The notes below the pieces were generated by a model that was not told the DNA's origin, did no database searches, and saw only the letters and a list, made by a program, of their open reading frames with translations. 64,000 bases of DNA from Pseudopyrenochaeta lycopersici (taxonomy: Eukaryota > Ascomycota > Dothideomycetes > Pleosporales > Pseudopyrenochaetaceae). A program made the position numbers and the translations under genes. Shown here piece after piece: positions 1 through 10,047 of this stretch. Numbering within the stretch: position 1 is the first letter of the stretch; every line of letters begins with the position of its first letter. The DNA lies in assembly GCA_003313425.1 (NCBI GenBank), contig NHZP01000034.1, forward strand, positions 496,001 to 560,000. The letters are read 5' to 3'.

Positions 1-1359
1 GATGTTTGTAGATTGATAGCCAATAAGATAGCCAATCCAGGCCTTTGGATCCAAGCGTTGCAGTCGCGACTTTCCTCGGTGGGTATCGTCGGTCATTGCA
101 AATGCCTTGCAGCCATATGCTTTAAGATGAGCTTGGTTTGGTTTCCGTGGTCCAGTGACGATACCATTCATAGCAGCGACCCTTGTGAAGAATACCTCGT
201 ATGGGCTTTTCCAGCGGTTTGAGTAGTTCGGCGTTCTATTGTACAGGTATACTGCCGCTCTTGTGATTTCTGGCCATAGTTCCCAGGGAAGATTAGCATC
301 CAGTCGTATCGTGCGTGCCTTTTCTTTTATCACACCCCCTGAGCGTTCTCCTCCGCCATTCTGTGATTGGGTATCAGGAGCAGAAGGCTCGACCTTTATG
401 CCTTTGGACGTGCACCATCTCTTAACTTCTGGCTTGACGGTCACTATCTCGTTGTCCGTCTCAATCACTTTTACAGAAATATTAAACTGCGTATAGAGGA
501 AGCAAGTGAAATTATCTAGTAACCGAATAATAGATCGTGCTGGTCTGTTGTCGGTAAAGTAGAAATCCCAGTTATATGCCGAGAATCGGTCAGTGATAAG
601 CATTTGGCTCTTTTCCTTTGAGTAGCTCCCCACTTCGTAGTCGTGAAAGTCGATCGCGATTCGTTCTCCCGGTCCTTCTTCGCTCAGTCGAGGTTCTCTG
701 CGGATCCTGCGCTTTGATTTGGCTCTCCCACATGCGTCGCACTCGACTGTAGTGACGCCTTTGATGCGCACCCCCTCAGATTGTTGGACGAGGTGTTCGA
801 TCACTGCGGGCCCTGGATGCCCTAGGCGCTTGTGCCATAGTATCGCACTTGCTCTTTGTGGCGACCGCTTGGTTCGAGAGTTGAATCGGGTGTGAAAAGC
901 ACTGTCGTTTGCATCTGATTGCTCGAGTACCCATTGGTTGTGTGCTTCCGTCAGGTATGCGATGATGGAGTTGTCCCATCTCTTTAACGACGTAGGTTCA
1001 TTCTTATTATCCCACCAAATTCCTTGCCGTCTGAGTAGTCTAAATGAGACGAGGTTGCATAGAATCTCCGGACAGAAGGCAACGTTCTCTAATCGGAGTA
1101 TCTCTGTGCCATATGGTGACTTGACTTTGATATGTACGGTGCCATACCCTTTAATCCATATTCGTGCGTCGCCTGTCCACACGCAGTCACCGGGGATAGG
1201 TGGACGGAGGTGGGTTAGGCGTTGCGCCATGTTGCAGATGTGTATTGTCGCGCCCGAATCGAGGATGAATGCATTCTTTAGCGGATACGGTTGGTTCTTC
1301 ATTGAGAACACTGACGCGGTATACGCGGCTTCGATTGTTGATATAACTCTTCCTTCTAG
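1..1359 (-). mobile_element. Ty1/Copia pol, protease and integrase part (runs off window)
   Basis: This is the pol part of a Copia LTR retrotransposon, continuous with the gag frame upstream. I translated the minus strand from 1359 to 1 and found no stop codon. In order it shows an aspartic protease motif (LDSGATIH, near 1205-1225), a GAG-pre-integrase zinc motif (LWHKRLGHPG near 820-840, then CDACGRAK), and an integrase core. The core has its first Asp in IAIDFHDY (about 650), its second in ETDNE (about 445) and its Glu in NGGGERSGG (about 350). Reverse transcriptase and RNase H should lie beyond the window edge. Order PR-INT before RT is the Copia order. No frameshifts are seen, so this part looks young. 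It lacks its own ATG near the junction and probably depends on readthrough of the TGA at 1360-1362. Confidence 0.93.
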
Positions 1360-1362
1360 TCA
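1357..1362 (-). promoter_or_regulatory. Candidate stop-codon readthrough site UGA-CUA between gag and pol
   Basis: The gag stop is TGA followed by CTA, and the downstream pol frame is identical to the gag frame. UGA-CUA is a well-known leaky termination context in viruses and in some cellular genes. Here it would make a minority Gag-Pol fusion. A simple nonsense mutation in a formerly single ORF is the alternative. Confidence 0.5.
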
Positions 1363-2685
1363 ATCTTTTAAGACTTCGGGTGTTGGTGTTTGCGAATTCT
1401 TAATCAGCGGCGTCTTTGATCGTTGGCGCTTTGAGTCTAATAATTTGATTAGCTCTGGGTCATACTTTCTTTTGTACTCAACGAGTTTGGCTATTCTTGA
1501 ATCTGGTGTAAACCACGCAGGTGCCCTATCTTCGTTTAGATAGAAACAATCGAAAAGATTGTGGCGCTGTTCACAAGCATGGCATGTTGTGCCTTCGACT
1601 GCCGCCGTATCCTCCAGAGAGGAATGCTTGGATCTGGTGCTGCTTTGCCCAAATTTGCGTTTTCCCCGTGTTCTACCACGGTTCTTGCCCCGTAAGGCTG
1701 ATGATGCTTCTTCAGCTACACCGGAGGCGTCCCTCTGTGCGCCCTGGTCGGATTCACCGCCAGCGGGGTATGCAGCGTCTCCAGCAGCGAAAGCGCTCTT
1801 CTGCTTGCCCTTTTGTGGGTAGGAGCGGCTCATATGCTCCCGGAAGAGTTTCATCATTTCTTTTCTGTCATGGTCTGGGTCACCTCTGGCCACCTGGCTA
1901 GAGAAGGCAGTCACCCACATAGGTGCTACCTTTTCCACTGCCGACAAGAAATCTTCTATAATGTCGTCATTATGTTGTACCTCCGCGACTCCTTCGGTCT
2001 CAGCGTCAGTTGCTGCTCGATCGTATTCGGCAAGCCAGATATCCCAGTTTACTGGGGTCCTCATTGGCTTCAATGCATTGTGATATCTTGTTCGTGCTCG
2101 TTGGCGTTCTTCGAGTGGGTTGATTCCTACTGTCCTTCGGATATCAATAATCCATCGGCGAATCGTGGTACCAGGGAGGCAGCAGTTGCGCTGAATGTGC
2201 GCTGATACTGTGCTCTGAATGTGCGTTGCAAGTAACCGATAGTTAGCCCGTTCTCTGTCGTATTTCTTCTCGTCGATCTTGTAGGCTTCGAGCTGTACCT
2301 TGTAGTCGTCTCGATCGGCCTTGTATGTTTCCTGGCTTTCAGGTGATAAGTCCGATAGTTTCGTCGGTGTAGCTGGAGTTGCATCGGTTCGGGACGGGTT
2401 TGATCTTGTTGGCTGGCTTGATGATCCAACCCGGTTACCCCGAGAGTTTGACGACGCGCTGGGTGCCGGTCGTTGGACTACAGCCGGTACGTAGTCAGCT
2501 AATCGTGGTAGGACTGGGGGGATCGGTTCCAGCAAAGGTTCTCTAGTTCCATCAGGGTCTGCGATTGCCCATACGTCGTGGAACTCTGCTTTTGCTTTGA
2601 GTTGTAGTAACCATGGCGTGTAGTTCGTGTAGTCGGTGAGGATGATCGTAGCGTCGCGTACGCCGGTAATATTTGCGTGAGACAT
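1360..2685 (-). CDS. gag: Copia-type Gag polyprotein (441 aa)
   Basis: Gag of the same retrotransposon would form the virus-like particle that packages element RNA. The first ATG at 2685 opens a 441-residue frame. The N-terminal part resembles the Copia gag domain (…YTPWLLQLKAKAE…), the middle is hydrophilic, and there is a zinc-knuckle-like CHACEQRHNLFDC (C-X2-C-X3-H-X4-C, one residue tighter than the classic knuckle) at about residues 370-382. A basic stretch (RGKNRGRTRGKRK) precedes the knuckle. The frame ends with TGA immediately followed by CTA, and pol continues in the same frame. No 5' LTR boundary or primer binding site could be fixed upstream. The element looks intact here. Confidence 0.88.
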   Translation of the reverse strand: MSHANITGVRDATIILTDYTNYTPWLLQLKAKAEFHDVWAIADPDGTREPLLEPIPPVLPRLADYVPAVVQRPAPSASSNSRGNRVGSSSQPTRSNPSRTDATPATPTKLSDLSPESQETYKADRDDYKVQLEAYKIDEKKYDRERANYRLLATHIQSTVSAHIQRNCCLPGTTIRRWIIDIRRTVGINPLEERQRARTRYHNALKPMRTPVNWDIWLAEYDRAATDAETEGVAEVQHNDDIIEDFLSAVEKVAPMWVTAFSSQVARGDPDHDRKEMMKLFREHMSRSYPQKGKQKSAFAAGDAAYPAGGESDQGAQRDASGVAEEASSALRGKNRGRTRGKRKFGQSSTRSKHSSLEDTAAVEGTTCHACEQRHNLFDCFYLNEDRAPAWFTPDSRIAKLVEYKRKYDPELIKLLDSKRQRSKTPLIKNSQTPTPEVLKD

Positions 2686-3495
2686 GGTCCTCGCTCGTTA
2701 TAGGGTCAGTGAGACTCTTAATTGTCAGAATTTAATGAATCTTTTTGGTCATCATCGTGGATCAGAATTGATTGTATTTTCGTTGGTTCTGTTTTCTCTC
2801 CTTTTTAAACACAGACCTGATACATCGATGATACATAGGTGATACCGTCTACGATGCAGTATTCGTATACTTCAGTTTTTATGCCTCTTATCTGACACTA
2901 ATACAGAAATTTTAATATAAACTACTTAGGAGGTCGCTAGTAATTCTTAATAGGGGCTAGATCTAGCGAGCTAGGGCAGTTAAAGTAGTGCTTAAGCTTA
3001 TTCTTCTACTTCTAAGTCTTAATAATATTCCCTTTCTTTAACTACCCTCCTCTATAGCCGCTATTATTATCCTCTTCTAGAATAAAGTTATCTCCCCTCT
3101 TTAGCTAAGGATTAATAACTAGCTTAAGGATCTAGTCTCTATACACGTAGTAAGATATCTTACTATTCTTATTCTAAGTATTAAAGAAGTAAAGCTTACT
3201 CTTAAAATTATAACTTATCCCTTCGTCTGCTGGATATGCTCTCAATCTATGGAGAGCTTGAGAGCGACAGGGATAGTGACAGGGGCCAGAACACCAAAGT
3301 CATCTGCGGCTATTCGCAGCCGAACAATCGCGATAATTCAACCAAAACGTGGTATTTTGACGTCGCATAAGCTGTGAAATTTGAATGAGGCTATTCGCAT
3401 TCATATAAAATCGATTTGCAGCCCAAATCTTGGTGTTTTGGATCCAAATCGCGACGAATTCGCGACTCAAATCGAGCCCAACTTCCACATCAAAT
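2686..3495. other. Copia 5' flank and an AT-rich, RIP-like stretch
   Basis: No gene is seen here. From about 2700 to 2930 is the leader of the Copia element and probably its 5' LTR, whose ends I could not define. From about 2930 to 3215 the sequence is AT-rich and crowded with TA, CTA and TTA, with few CA or TG dinucleotides. That is the look of DNA mutated by repeat-induced point mutation. From 3230 to 3495 is the downstream flank of the piggyBac-like gene, where the word GGCTATTCGCA occurs twice. Confidence 0.5.
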
Positions 3496-5317
3496 TCAAC
3501 TACTTCCTATCACCTGCTTCAAGTGATTTTTGAGGCAAATGCCTTCACAAGGATTTAGATTACACAGTCCACAGCCCCACCTTGGCCTTGGTGGTCGAAT
3601 GTTGGTGGAACGCTCTGTAAGTGGCCTTCGAATACGCGTTGATTTGCGCATGTTAGCCATGCATTCACTACAGTTCCCTTGGACCTTAAGCCTTTTGTAT
3701 TGATGCTCCTCGCGTGGAATCTCAGGATACGGAGGCTTTGCTCGTCCACGGCGTCCATCCACGCGTTCTAAGCGTTCAAAGAGCTGCTCCCAAAGCCTCT
3801 GTGGGAATTTTCTTTGGGACGCAAATGGAGGTTTCTCACCGTCTTCTGGGCCTCGAAAAGTGAGCAAGTATGCGTTGATAATCGATGCCTGGAACAGGAA
3901 GTTCCAAAGAGGCTTCCACGTTCGATAACAGAGTCGTTTAAGCTCACATTCGGCTTTGCTTTGGTCAAACGATCGACTGCATTCATATTATGATTGTACT
4001 CTTCTACCCACTTTGGAATCTTCATTTCCTTCTCTACTCTATTGCCGAAAGGCTTCCGAGTGGTCTTTGAATTGATAGAAGTCTTTGCGGGCCGTCGTCG
4101 TCGTCGAATCACCCATTGCTTGCCGTTGTGAACAGTGCTCATAAATAGCACAATTCTTGCGTCCTGCCACCCAAACTGCACCGATTGCTTGTCCTGTGAT
4201 AGACAGCAATACTGCGTGCCCCATGGAATCTGTCCTTCATGCTTTGACCTTAAACCTCGAAGTCTTGAGTCTAATCCGCGGTTTTGTTCTTTGGTGGTGT
4301 GCCCCATTTTAGTGATAGCCTTCTCTTCATTATTTTCACGCTGTGTCTTACCCATTCGAACAGTCCCTGCAGCGCCAATATTCTCGTTCCGGAGCGTTGT
4401 CATGAGCCGTGCAGAAGTGAATAAGTTGTCCATCCAAACGATGTATTTTGGGCTATCAAATGGCAGCTCATGCGCGCATAATTGAGCCACCAAATCGGGC
4501 ACCACGGCAGCCGTCTTCGTGAGGTTGATTTCGAACTGTTCGTCGGTCCAAACTTCGTCAAGATCCCACGGCCCATCGCCATTCTCATGGAACATCCAAT
4601 CAATCAAAAAGCCTCGTTTGCAAGCGCCCAAATCTTGAATCCAATTGACGTTTGTTTAGATGGAATATTGACTGTTTCGGAGGCCCGTCCTTGGAAGCCT
4701 TGGATCGATTCATCCACCGTTAAATGCGTGCCCATACACCAAACAGCTTTAAAATTCGCCCGTAGCATATCGGATAGCTCTTGTACTTTATCGAAGACCT
4801 TGCGGCCAGGTTTCAGGCTGTGAATTCGAAAGAATCGATCGATTTGCTCGAACCAAAGTTTAGATATTCGTTCTGCAACTTCTTCATGTCTCCAACCACC
4901 TAACGGAGTCCTTTGCCAATAATGAACAATGCTAGGAGAGTTATGAATACCCATAAAGATCAAACAAGCGTAGTATGCGTCCATTTCCCTTTGTATTGCG
5001 GAATACCATGGCCGTTCGTGTGGCTGTGATCGATTCTCAACCGCCCAGGCTCCCGCAGCGTTCGTGTACTTCAACAACAGCTCTCGAATGTCATCTGTAA
5101 ATATGAGAGACCAATGACCAAGCGCATCGTCTCGCTGAATTCCAGAGGGCTTTGGTTTTGGGTGGCCACGCGTAATAGGATCGATTTGTAAAGGCTGGAA
5201 ATCGGGTACTGGCCAAACCGGAGGTGGAGGGCTTCGTTTGCGTTTTTGATTTGTGCTCCAGTGGATCTTTAGGAACTGTTGGTTTGAGTACTCAAATACG
5301 TGGCACATGTAATGCAA
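3496..5317 (-). pseudogene. piggyBac-like transposase (DDE_Tnp_1_7), two frameshifts
   Basis: This is a cut-and-paste DNA transposase relic read in three frames. The 5317-4604 segment holds the N-terminal region and the first catalytic Asp (LTVDESIQGF). The segment from 4631 holds the second Asp (IVWMDNLFTS) and the third (NHNMNAVDR). The last segment, entered near 3965, carries WKPLWNFLFQ and a cysteine-rich tail (CSECMANM, WGCGLCNLNPCEGIC) typical of the piggyBac C-terminal zinc domain. Both frame changes, at the A-run 4606-4610 and at 3967-3969 on the plus strand, would be repaired by one more base in the homopolymer. The total of about 606 codons fits the family. No TTAA-flanked terminal repeats were found. 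It is either a decayed copy or affected by sequencing indels. Confidence 0.85.
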
Positions 5318-6135
5318 TTCTCAATAGACTTTGAATTATCTCTTTTTTTTTTCAGTTGTCTCTCTCTCTTTTTACAGACTTGTAACGCACAATTTGCGGC
5401 TGTCAACGCTAACAAACAAACACACACACACACACACACACAATACTATTGTCACAGCTATATCGTGGTGGACGGAGACGTAAAAAATCAGAGCGATACA
5501 CAAAACGGATGGAAAGACAGACATTTCTGCCAGAATACAACGTCTTCCTCCACCTGACCAGCCAGATCGGACGCCGACGCGTCGAGACGCGTCGACCAAT
5601 GAACCCCGAACCAGCACCACCGACAATAGCCAAACAGCTCGTCCACATTGGTTTGAGACTAGCGCGGGGGACAAATCTCAGCAGCCGGGTAGTGAAGGAT
5701 GCGTACCAACGTACCGTATAGAAACTGCGAAGGAGTTCCCGATGAACCATACCTGGTTCGGTGACAGGCGATGATTCAGCCAATCCGGATTGAACTCGGA
5801 CCATAAACCCTGCTCACTAGCGTCGTCATGCCAATGTGAGTACGCACCTCTAGCTGGCTCGTGCACGTGTCCTGAACAAAGGACAAGTTCTACTTCGTCC
5901 GTGTCGTGATGGGAAAAGGTTGTCGTTGATTGCTAGCAACTCTGAGGCAGCGACGGCCGTTGTAGACTACCTCACTCTTTATCACCGTGCTATACAACCT
6001 TCGTACTTGGTCTATCAGAGCAGCGCTGGTGTCGGCAACACATTGGTTCTACCCTTTACCCTTGGCTATTTGGAGTAGCGCTTCGAGTGATGCCTCAGCT
6101 GCACTGTCTCGCTCACGACCAGAATCACAACTATC
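5318..6135. other. Intergenic region with a CA microsatellite and a dispersed repeat
   Basis: No gene is recognised. It contains a pyrimidine-rich tract (about 5340-5375), a (CA)11 run at 5421-5442 and the 197-bp repeat described separately. The remaining 480 bp before the next gene shows nothing I can name and may hold its promoter. Confidence 0.5.
5451..5647 (+). repeat. 197-bp dispersed repeat, copy 1
   Basis: The segment from GTCACAGCTATATCG to CTCGTCCACA recurs at 43581-43777 with the same length. I count only three differences, all transitions. Ends of the form GT…CACA hint at an LTR or MITE-like unit, but flanking target duplications do not match. It contains a short GC palindrome (GACGCGTCGAGACGCGTC). 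The family is unknown to me. Confidence 0.8.
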
Positions 6136-7755
6136 ATGGCGCTCAACAAAATTAGGCAGCGCATTGCCTATTACGGCGCAGAGAATCTGCTCGCCTTGCT
6201 GCCCTCCCACGAGTCAATGAACTGGATACCTCATCCCGCAGCTACGCCGCCAACAGCCCTTGTGATTGGTACCCACGACGGACGCGAGATCCTTGCCTTC
6301 ATAATGAGCTTCGGCGTCAAACCACGCGAGGTGCGATATTGTTCCAAGCCAACTGGTGACCCAGTTCATTCGTCGACTATACAACCTCTCACGCAGGACG
6401 AGGTATTGAGATTGCCGCTCAATGCGCCGTTCAAGTACAACGCCGACATTTCTCAACGAGGAAAGAGCAACTTCAGTATCGTCGTCCAATGGTACTTAAT
6501 GGGCTTAATCGAGAACGGTATGGAGTGTGATTATGTAGATTATTGCCCGCGATTCCACGACGCGCTGAAGAAGGTTGATGCGGCGCTACATGCTGAGAAG
6601 GAATTCGAGGTGCCACGTAACACACCAATGATGATTGAGGAGCGTCTGGAGCCTGAAAACCCCAGGAGCGCGTATACTTTGCGCTCAACTCACTGCGCCA
6701 ATGTGAGTGAGAAGACGGATACGGCCGCCGAACAGTTGACGACTCAAGAACTGCTTATATCAGCCGAAATTTCATCAGCTGGTGTGAGCGAAGATGAAAA
6801 TTCCGATTTTAGCAAGCTGCACAAGTATTTAAATTCACAGGGTGCGCTGTACCTTTTGGAGAATATACCTGAGGCAGACGTTGTTCAATTTGTCGACCAG
6901 AACTTCCTTAACGAAGCACTGCCAAAGAAACTGTTCGTTGGCCGCCATCTGAAGACACAGGACCACATCTACGCATATATGCGACAGTCGCGCGATTTTC
7001 ACGAGATCAAGTTCTATACCGAGGACAGGTATGGACGCTTGAAAAGAAACATCCCTTCCAAAGACGTTGCTCAACAGAGCATTTTACATCCCTTCAATAA
7101 GACCTATCCAAAAGATTCTCACAGCATCGACCAAGGTGAGAAAGCCAGGCTCACACTCATGGTGAAGTGGTACTTTATCGCTGCCGGTATAGCGAAGAAT
7201 TGCGTGCTCAGGGAAACAAAAGCTTATCCTGAGCGCTTGCGCAGCGCGCTTGAATACATTGCTAAGCGTATGGGACCTGCCGCAGTGAAACCACTGCGTG
7301 TTGCATCCGTAGAGCAAACCGAATCTGGAAACATACCGGACGACACAAGCGAGACCTGCATACAATCTACTGAACTCGAAGTCATGTCAGTCCCTTCTTA
7401 CTTATCTGTCACAGCCAGGACCGTACCTTGCCAATCGCCCACTGCTCACGAGGAACAACCAGCTACGATGTCAAACACCACCGACAGTCAATTACTGCAT
7501 GGAACCAAGCGCACCGCCGAGGATGCGGAATTCGAAGATCTCGCACGCTTGCTGTCTGAGGATCTCGCTCGCATAACGTCCAAAGATCAGGACCTCACGA
7601 AGCGCATGAATGATATCGACCGGCGACGCGAATTACTCCAGATGCAGCTTCAAAATTTGGATGAAGAGTGGGAGGAATTGCATGTGCAGAGGAAGGATGT
7701 CAGGACACGTTTCAAAAGGCGAAGTTCGGTGTTCCGGGGAAAAGGTGATGAATAG
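6136..7755 (+). CDS. Hypothetical protein with an internal domain duplication and a C-terminal coiled coil (539 aa)
   Basis: I do not recognise this 539-residue protein. It seems to contain the same module twice. Residues about 5-150 contain LLALLPSHESMNWI, then IVVQWYLMGLIENGMEC. Residues about 230-375 contain LYLLENIPEADVVQFV, then LMVKWYFIAAGIAKNC, in the same order and at similar spacing. Each module ends with a similar helix (…FHDALKKVDAAL / …ERLRSALEYIAKR). A low-complexity linker follows, and residues about 455-520 form a charged heptad-rich region (LLSEDLARITSKDQDLTKR) likely to be a coiled coil. The tail is basic (RTRFKRRSS). No signal peptide or membrane segment is seen. The ATG at 6136 was chosen because it opens module 1. 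Uninterrupted, with balanced codon use, so probably real. Confidence 0.65.
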   Translation: MALNKIRQRIAYYGAENLLALLPSHESMNWIPHPAATPPTALVIGTHDGREILAFIMSFGVKPREVRYCSKPTGDPVHSSTIQPLTQDEVLRLPLNAPFKYNADISQRGKSNFSIVVQWYLMGLIENGMECDYVDYCPRFHDALKKVDAALHAEKEFEVPRNTPMMIEERLEPENPRSAYTLRSTHCANVSEKTDTAAEQLTTQELLISAEISSAGVSEDENSDFSKLHKYLNSQGALYLLENIPEADVVQFVDQNFLNEALPKKLFVGRHLKTQDHIYAYMRQSRDFHEIKFYTEDRYGRLKRNIPSKDVAQQSILHPFNKTYPKDSHSIDQGEKARLTLMVKWYFIAAGIAKNCVLRETKAYPERLRSALEYIAKRMGPAAVKPLRVASVEQTESGNIPDDTSETCIQSTELEVMSVPSYLSVTARTVPCQSPTAHEEQPATMSNTTDSQLLHGTKRTAEDAEFEDLARLLSEDLARITSKDQDLTKRMNDIDRRRELLQMQLQNLDEEWEELHVQRKDVRTRFKRRSSVFRGKGDE

Positions 7756-7924
7756 CCCCAGGGAAATGGGAATAGCTGTAAACAGAGAGACATCAACGAG
7801 GGACTGTTCTCAGCGATAGACGTTGGGAATTCGTTAGCAGACGGGTCACTCAATTCCCGTCCACGCGAAAGCTGTCGCGATGTTAATGTGTACCATTCTA
7901 AGGTTCTCTTCAACTACGCTGATC

Positions 7925-8350
7925 TAGCCGCGCTCGCCCTTTATCTCCGTTTTCCCTCTTTTGCAGCCCATAACAGTGGGGAGCGTTCTTTGGTATCTTT
8001 GAGATGGAAGTCAACGGAGGGGTGTCGAAGTAGGACCTTCAAAGTGCTTAGGGTGCCTTCCCCCGCCGCCCAGGATAGGACTGAGTGTCCAGCTTTGTCG
8101 ACTTTGTTGATGTCGATTGATGGCTGCTTAGTAATAATTGCGCGATACTTGCATGGTCTCCTTGCACAGCCCAGAAGAGTGGCGTCCAATATATATTATC
8201 TTGGTCGTCAGGTCTGACTGCTCCACTTTCCAAAAGCGCTTCTAACTACAATCTCCAAGTGCCTATTCCCCGCGGCAAAAGACAGTGCTGATCTTCCAGG
8301 TTTTCCCCGCAAAGTTGTCTCCGTACATAAATTGTTGAGGAGTATTGGGA
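7925..8350 (-). pseudogene. Ankyrin-repeat fragment copied from the SesB-NACHT-ANK gene
   Basis: About 400 bp align almost base for base with 44785-45170, the ankyrin part of the NLR gene at 44-48 kb. Recognisable repeat pieces are QPSIDINKVDKAG, SVLSWAAGEGTL and VLLRHPSVDFHLKD. The copy has at least one base lost (GCTGCTTAGTAA here against GCTGCTTTAGCAA there) and a small insertion near 8240, so no long frame survives. No NACHT or SesB part lies nearby. This is a non-functional fragment, either moved by recombination or left by a deleted paralogue. Confidence 0.85.
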
Positions 8351-10047
8351 AAACATGTGCCAAGCACAAGCATCAGTGTGTGGGGGTAGAATCATGGCTA
8401 ACTACATTCTTCATCGTCAATCGCGTCAGAGAGAGAGAGAGAGGGAGAGTAATTTGCATCGCTAGGACGCTTGGCGACCAATACATGATAGGGATTTTTC
8501 CCTGTTGGCGCTCTCTTTTAAGAGTTCCTTTCTATAGCACAATTACTTGTTGACTAACTTACATTTGAGACTATGAGCTGCTGTTGCCTACTCGACCATA
8601 CAAGCCTCATCCTGCACACACTCCATGCTTGAAGTTCAAAGCCTATGGTCGACCATTAGCAGCACGTGAATTTGCTCATTCTGCCGATCTTCGACCGCTG
8701 ATGCCAACCGAACTCGGCGGCTAGGCCGCTGCATTTTCAAGGGCGCGCTGTGCCACAACAACATTTATATTGCATTTCCAAAACTCCGATTCGATTCCTC
8801 TGAAACCGTTGAGCTGACATCCAAGCCTGATGACTGCTTCTCGCCCTCACACTTGACCTTTCCGTATTCCATATTGTATAGTACAGGGGTGGACGTCCTC
8901 CGTCGAGCTCTCAGCTGAAAGCCACGTTCTTGACCAGCTGCAGTGAAAACTGTGTGAAATACTGCCATAGTTGCGAACACTGTATCTTAAGCAATGACCT
9001 AATACAATACGTCTGAATCCCCCTATATGAATGTTCTTCCTGAGCTACAGTTGACTCGTGCAAAATCGTATGCTCAAGTTCACTCTCGAGTTTCTGATTG
9101 CGAATTTCGAAATTCCAGATTGTAATTATCAATATTGGGAATGTTTTCATCCAAGAGCGTTCTCGCATCGGTGGTTGTTACTTCTGCCTGAGCAGAGGAT
9201 ATGCTCGGCTCCAAAGAATGCACGCTCTAGCCGAATAGGGACAACAGAGAAGGGATCGATGATCTGCTATGTGACAAGGCGAAGTCTATGTGGCAGACTG
9301 TCTTGTTGTTACGATGGTGAGCATAAGTCATGCCGTGCAAGGCCGATAATGACAAAGTAATCTCTAGGGAAATTTGGCGATCAAATCTTCCAACCAAGGA
9401 AGAATAAATGGCCGTTGGGCAGTGGATAGAATAGTGTTCTTAGCTTAAGCGGGTGTTGCGAGAACTGGATCTACGAGAGGAATTTCCTGCTCAGTTTGGT
9501 GAGCCAATCCAACGCAGGATATGAGTATCTCGTCCAAAGAGGAGGTGGCTGCAGCAGAATCGGCCTCGAAGAAGAAGTCACTCCGGATGGGACGAAACCA
9601 TGTAAACAACTCCATTCACAGACATGGATAAGTCTGCGCCTCGCATCTGTATCAGATTGAAGCCTAGGTGATAGTGAAGCGCCCCTTCAGGAGTTCTCTG
9701 CTCTGGGTGTGAGCTGGAAATTGTCGACTCCCTCAGTGGCACGCGCTAGGCTAGAGGAGGAGCTGAATGCCTCTGCCTATACTCGGCTGTGCTACTGCTA
9801 AGACTGCTAGGGGCCGATCCGCGAACAATCATCTTTGATTATTCCCAGCCCTGCTCCAGATACTGCACCTCGTATACTTGCAACAGACCTGGGCATGTGC
9901 GCTTACCCGAACCCAATCCTAGCCAGCTTCGCTCCTGCGGCATGACATCTCTTAAATAGACGCCTCTCATTCCTATATACAACCTTCCACCCATCCGTTT
10001 ATGACTCCTACAAAGACCATATTTGTTCAATCTCACCTGCAGTTAAA
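8351..10047. other. Intergenic region, no gene recognised
   Basis: About 1.7 kb with only short, unconvincing open frames on both strands. There is a (GA) run at about 8429-8449. The last few hundred bases, including a pyrimidine-rich stretch shortly before the ATG at 10048, presumably hold the ligase promoter. Confidence 0.4.

Noticed and set aside
938..1543. 201-codon plus-strand frame opposite Copia pol
   Set aside because: Shadow of the minus-strand protease region, whose motifs are clear.
5419..5442. CA repeat as a regulatory element
   Set aside because: Simple microsatellite; nothing in the context supports a role.
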